NCBI RefSeq assembly: GCF_900111175.1
Contig: NZ_FOGI01000007.1
Coordinates: 124,001 to 188,000 of the forward strand
DNA: 64,000 nucleotides
Origin: Actinokineospora terrae
GTDB taxonomy: Bacteria > Actinomycetota > Actinomycetes > Mycobacteriales > Pseudonocardiaceae
Direction: 5' to 3'
Numbering within the stretch: position 1 is the first letter of the stretch; the number at the start of each line of letters is the position of its first letter. Shown here in pieces: positions 63,370 through 64,000 of this stretch. The translations under genes and the position numbers were made by a program. The notes beneath the pieces were generated by a model that saw nothing but the letters and a program-made list of their open reading frames with translations, did no database searches and was not told the origin of the DNA.

Positions 63370-63469
63370 AAGGTCGGGACGGTGAGGCCGGCGTTGACGC
63401 CGGTCGTCCGTCGCGGGCACCGAGCCTGGCCGCGCTACGTGTATCCATCCGATGGAGGACCACACCGCA

Positions 63470-64000
63470 ATGGCCAAGTTGATCGCGTTTGACGAGGAAG
63501 CGCGTCGCGGTCTCGAGCGCGGACTGAACACCCTCGCCGACGCCGTCAAGGTGACGCTCGGCCCGAGGGGCCGCAACGTCGTGCTCGAGAAGAAGTGGGG
63601 CGCGCCGACGATCACCAACGACGGCGTGTCGATCGCGAAGGAGATCGAGCTCGAGGACCCGTGGGAGAAGATCGGGGCCGAGCTGGTCAAGGAGGTCGCG
63701 AAGAAGACCGACGACGTCGCCGGTGACGGCACCACCACCGCAACCGTGCTCGCCCAGGCGCTGGTGCGCGAGGGCTTGCGCAACGTCGCCGCAGGCGCCG
63801 ACCCGCTGTCGCTCAAGCGCGGCATCGAGCAGGCCGTCGAGGCGGTCATCGAGCAGCTGCACAAGTCCGCCAAGGAGGTCGAGACCAAGGAGCAGATCGC
63901 GGCAACCGCGTCCATCTCCGCGGGCGACACCACCATCGGCGAGCTGATCGCCGAGGCGCTCGACAAGGTGGGCAAGGAAGGCGTCATCACCGTCGAGGAG
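63470..64000 (+). CDS. groEL: Chaperonin GroEL, N-terminal part (runs off the window)
   Basis: The first 177 codons of the 60-kDa chaperonin. MAKLIAFDEEARRGLERG, TLGPRGRNVVLEKKWGAPTITNDGV-type sequence and the ATP motif GDGTTTATVLAQ near residue 86 are present, and identity with mycobacterial GroEL2 is high by eye. GGAGG sits 12-16 bases before the ATG. No groES precedes it, as in the stand-alone groEL2 of mycobacteria (Rv0440), and two CIRCE sites predict heat-inducible control by HrcA. The C-terminus lies outside. Confidence 0.97.
   Translation, partial: MAKLIAFDEEARRGLERGLNTLADAVKVTLGPRGRNVVLEKKWGAPTITNDGVSIAKEIELEDPWEKIGAELVKEVAKKTDDVAGDGTTTATVLAQALVREGLRNVAAGADPLSLKRGIEQAVEAVIEQLHKSAKEVETKEQIAATASISAGDTTIGELIAEALDKVGKEGVITVEE

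Overview
The window is high-GC actinobacterial chromosome, most likely from the Pseudonocardiaceae (an Actinokineospora/Saccharothrix/Amycolatopsis-type organism). The evidence is GTG-rich starts, IdeR-type iron boxes, a DasR/dre pair, an AfsR-like regulator, CIRCE elements before groEL, and a right end (def, DUF3263, LytR_C, CDC48-type AAA, pssA, psd, moeA, groEL) that follows the order of Mycobacterium tuberculosis Rv0429c-Rv0440. The family placement is inference; no rRNA or housekeeping marker fixes the genus. I saw no insertion sequence, prophage or CRISPR array.

Layout. 1-261 is the end of radA. 294-4738 (minus) is a tightly overlapping four-gene operon: substrate-binding protein, TelA-like protein, lipoprotein with a substrate-binding plus VWA domain, and a membrane protein, with no transporter. 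4922-8916 (minus) makes and probably breaks trehalose: otsA and an OtsB-GH15 fusion. A ThrE exporter and tRNA-Thr(TGT) follow. 10889-25825 (plus) holds a DUF4265 protein and then a cell-envelope signalling cluster like the bifidobacterial PFNA cluster: PP2C phosphatase, FHA protein (frame broken), Ser/Thr kinase, a 2066-residue Ig/Fn3 protein, MoxR, DUF58 and a transglutaminase-like membrane protein that lacks the usual catalytic residues.

25980-29845 is an iron-controlled siderophore region with three IdeR boxes: an N-terminal-only salicylate-synthase-like protein, a hydroxyornithine-type formyltransferase, a short ORF that looks like a collapsed NRPS epimerization-condensation junction, and an ornithine N-monooxygenase. 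No intact NRPS is present. Next come a PIG-L deacetylase, an unknown protein, an aldo/keto reductase and ectABCD (ectoine and hydroxyectoine synthesis), then an AfsR-like regulator, an SGNH hydrolase and a DUF3159 membrane protein.

41450-45625 links N-acetylglucosamine kinase (with an HxlR regulator) to dasR, which carries a dre operator, and an MFS exporter. A threonine dehydratase follows. 46685-52996 is the thiamine region: thiE (minus), riboswitch-thiO-thiS-thiG (plus), a MarR regulator, and riboswitch-thiC-thiD (minus). The last part holds a Cys-rich protein, a LysE-type exporter, def, DUF3263, a LytR_C protein, an AAA ATPase with a degenerate first ATPase domain, pssA, psd, moeA, a non-RD protein kinase, and groEL preceded by two CIRCE operators.

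Across the whole window the 9-mer CCACWGTGG, usually extended toward the palindrome GTCCACWGTGGAC, occurs at least 11 times in genes and spacers alike, far more than base composition suggests.
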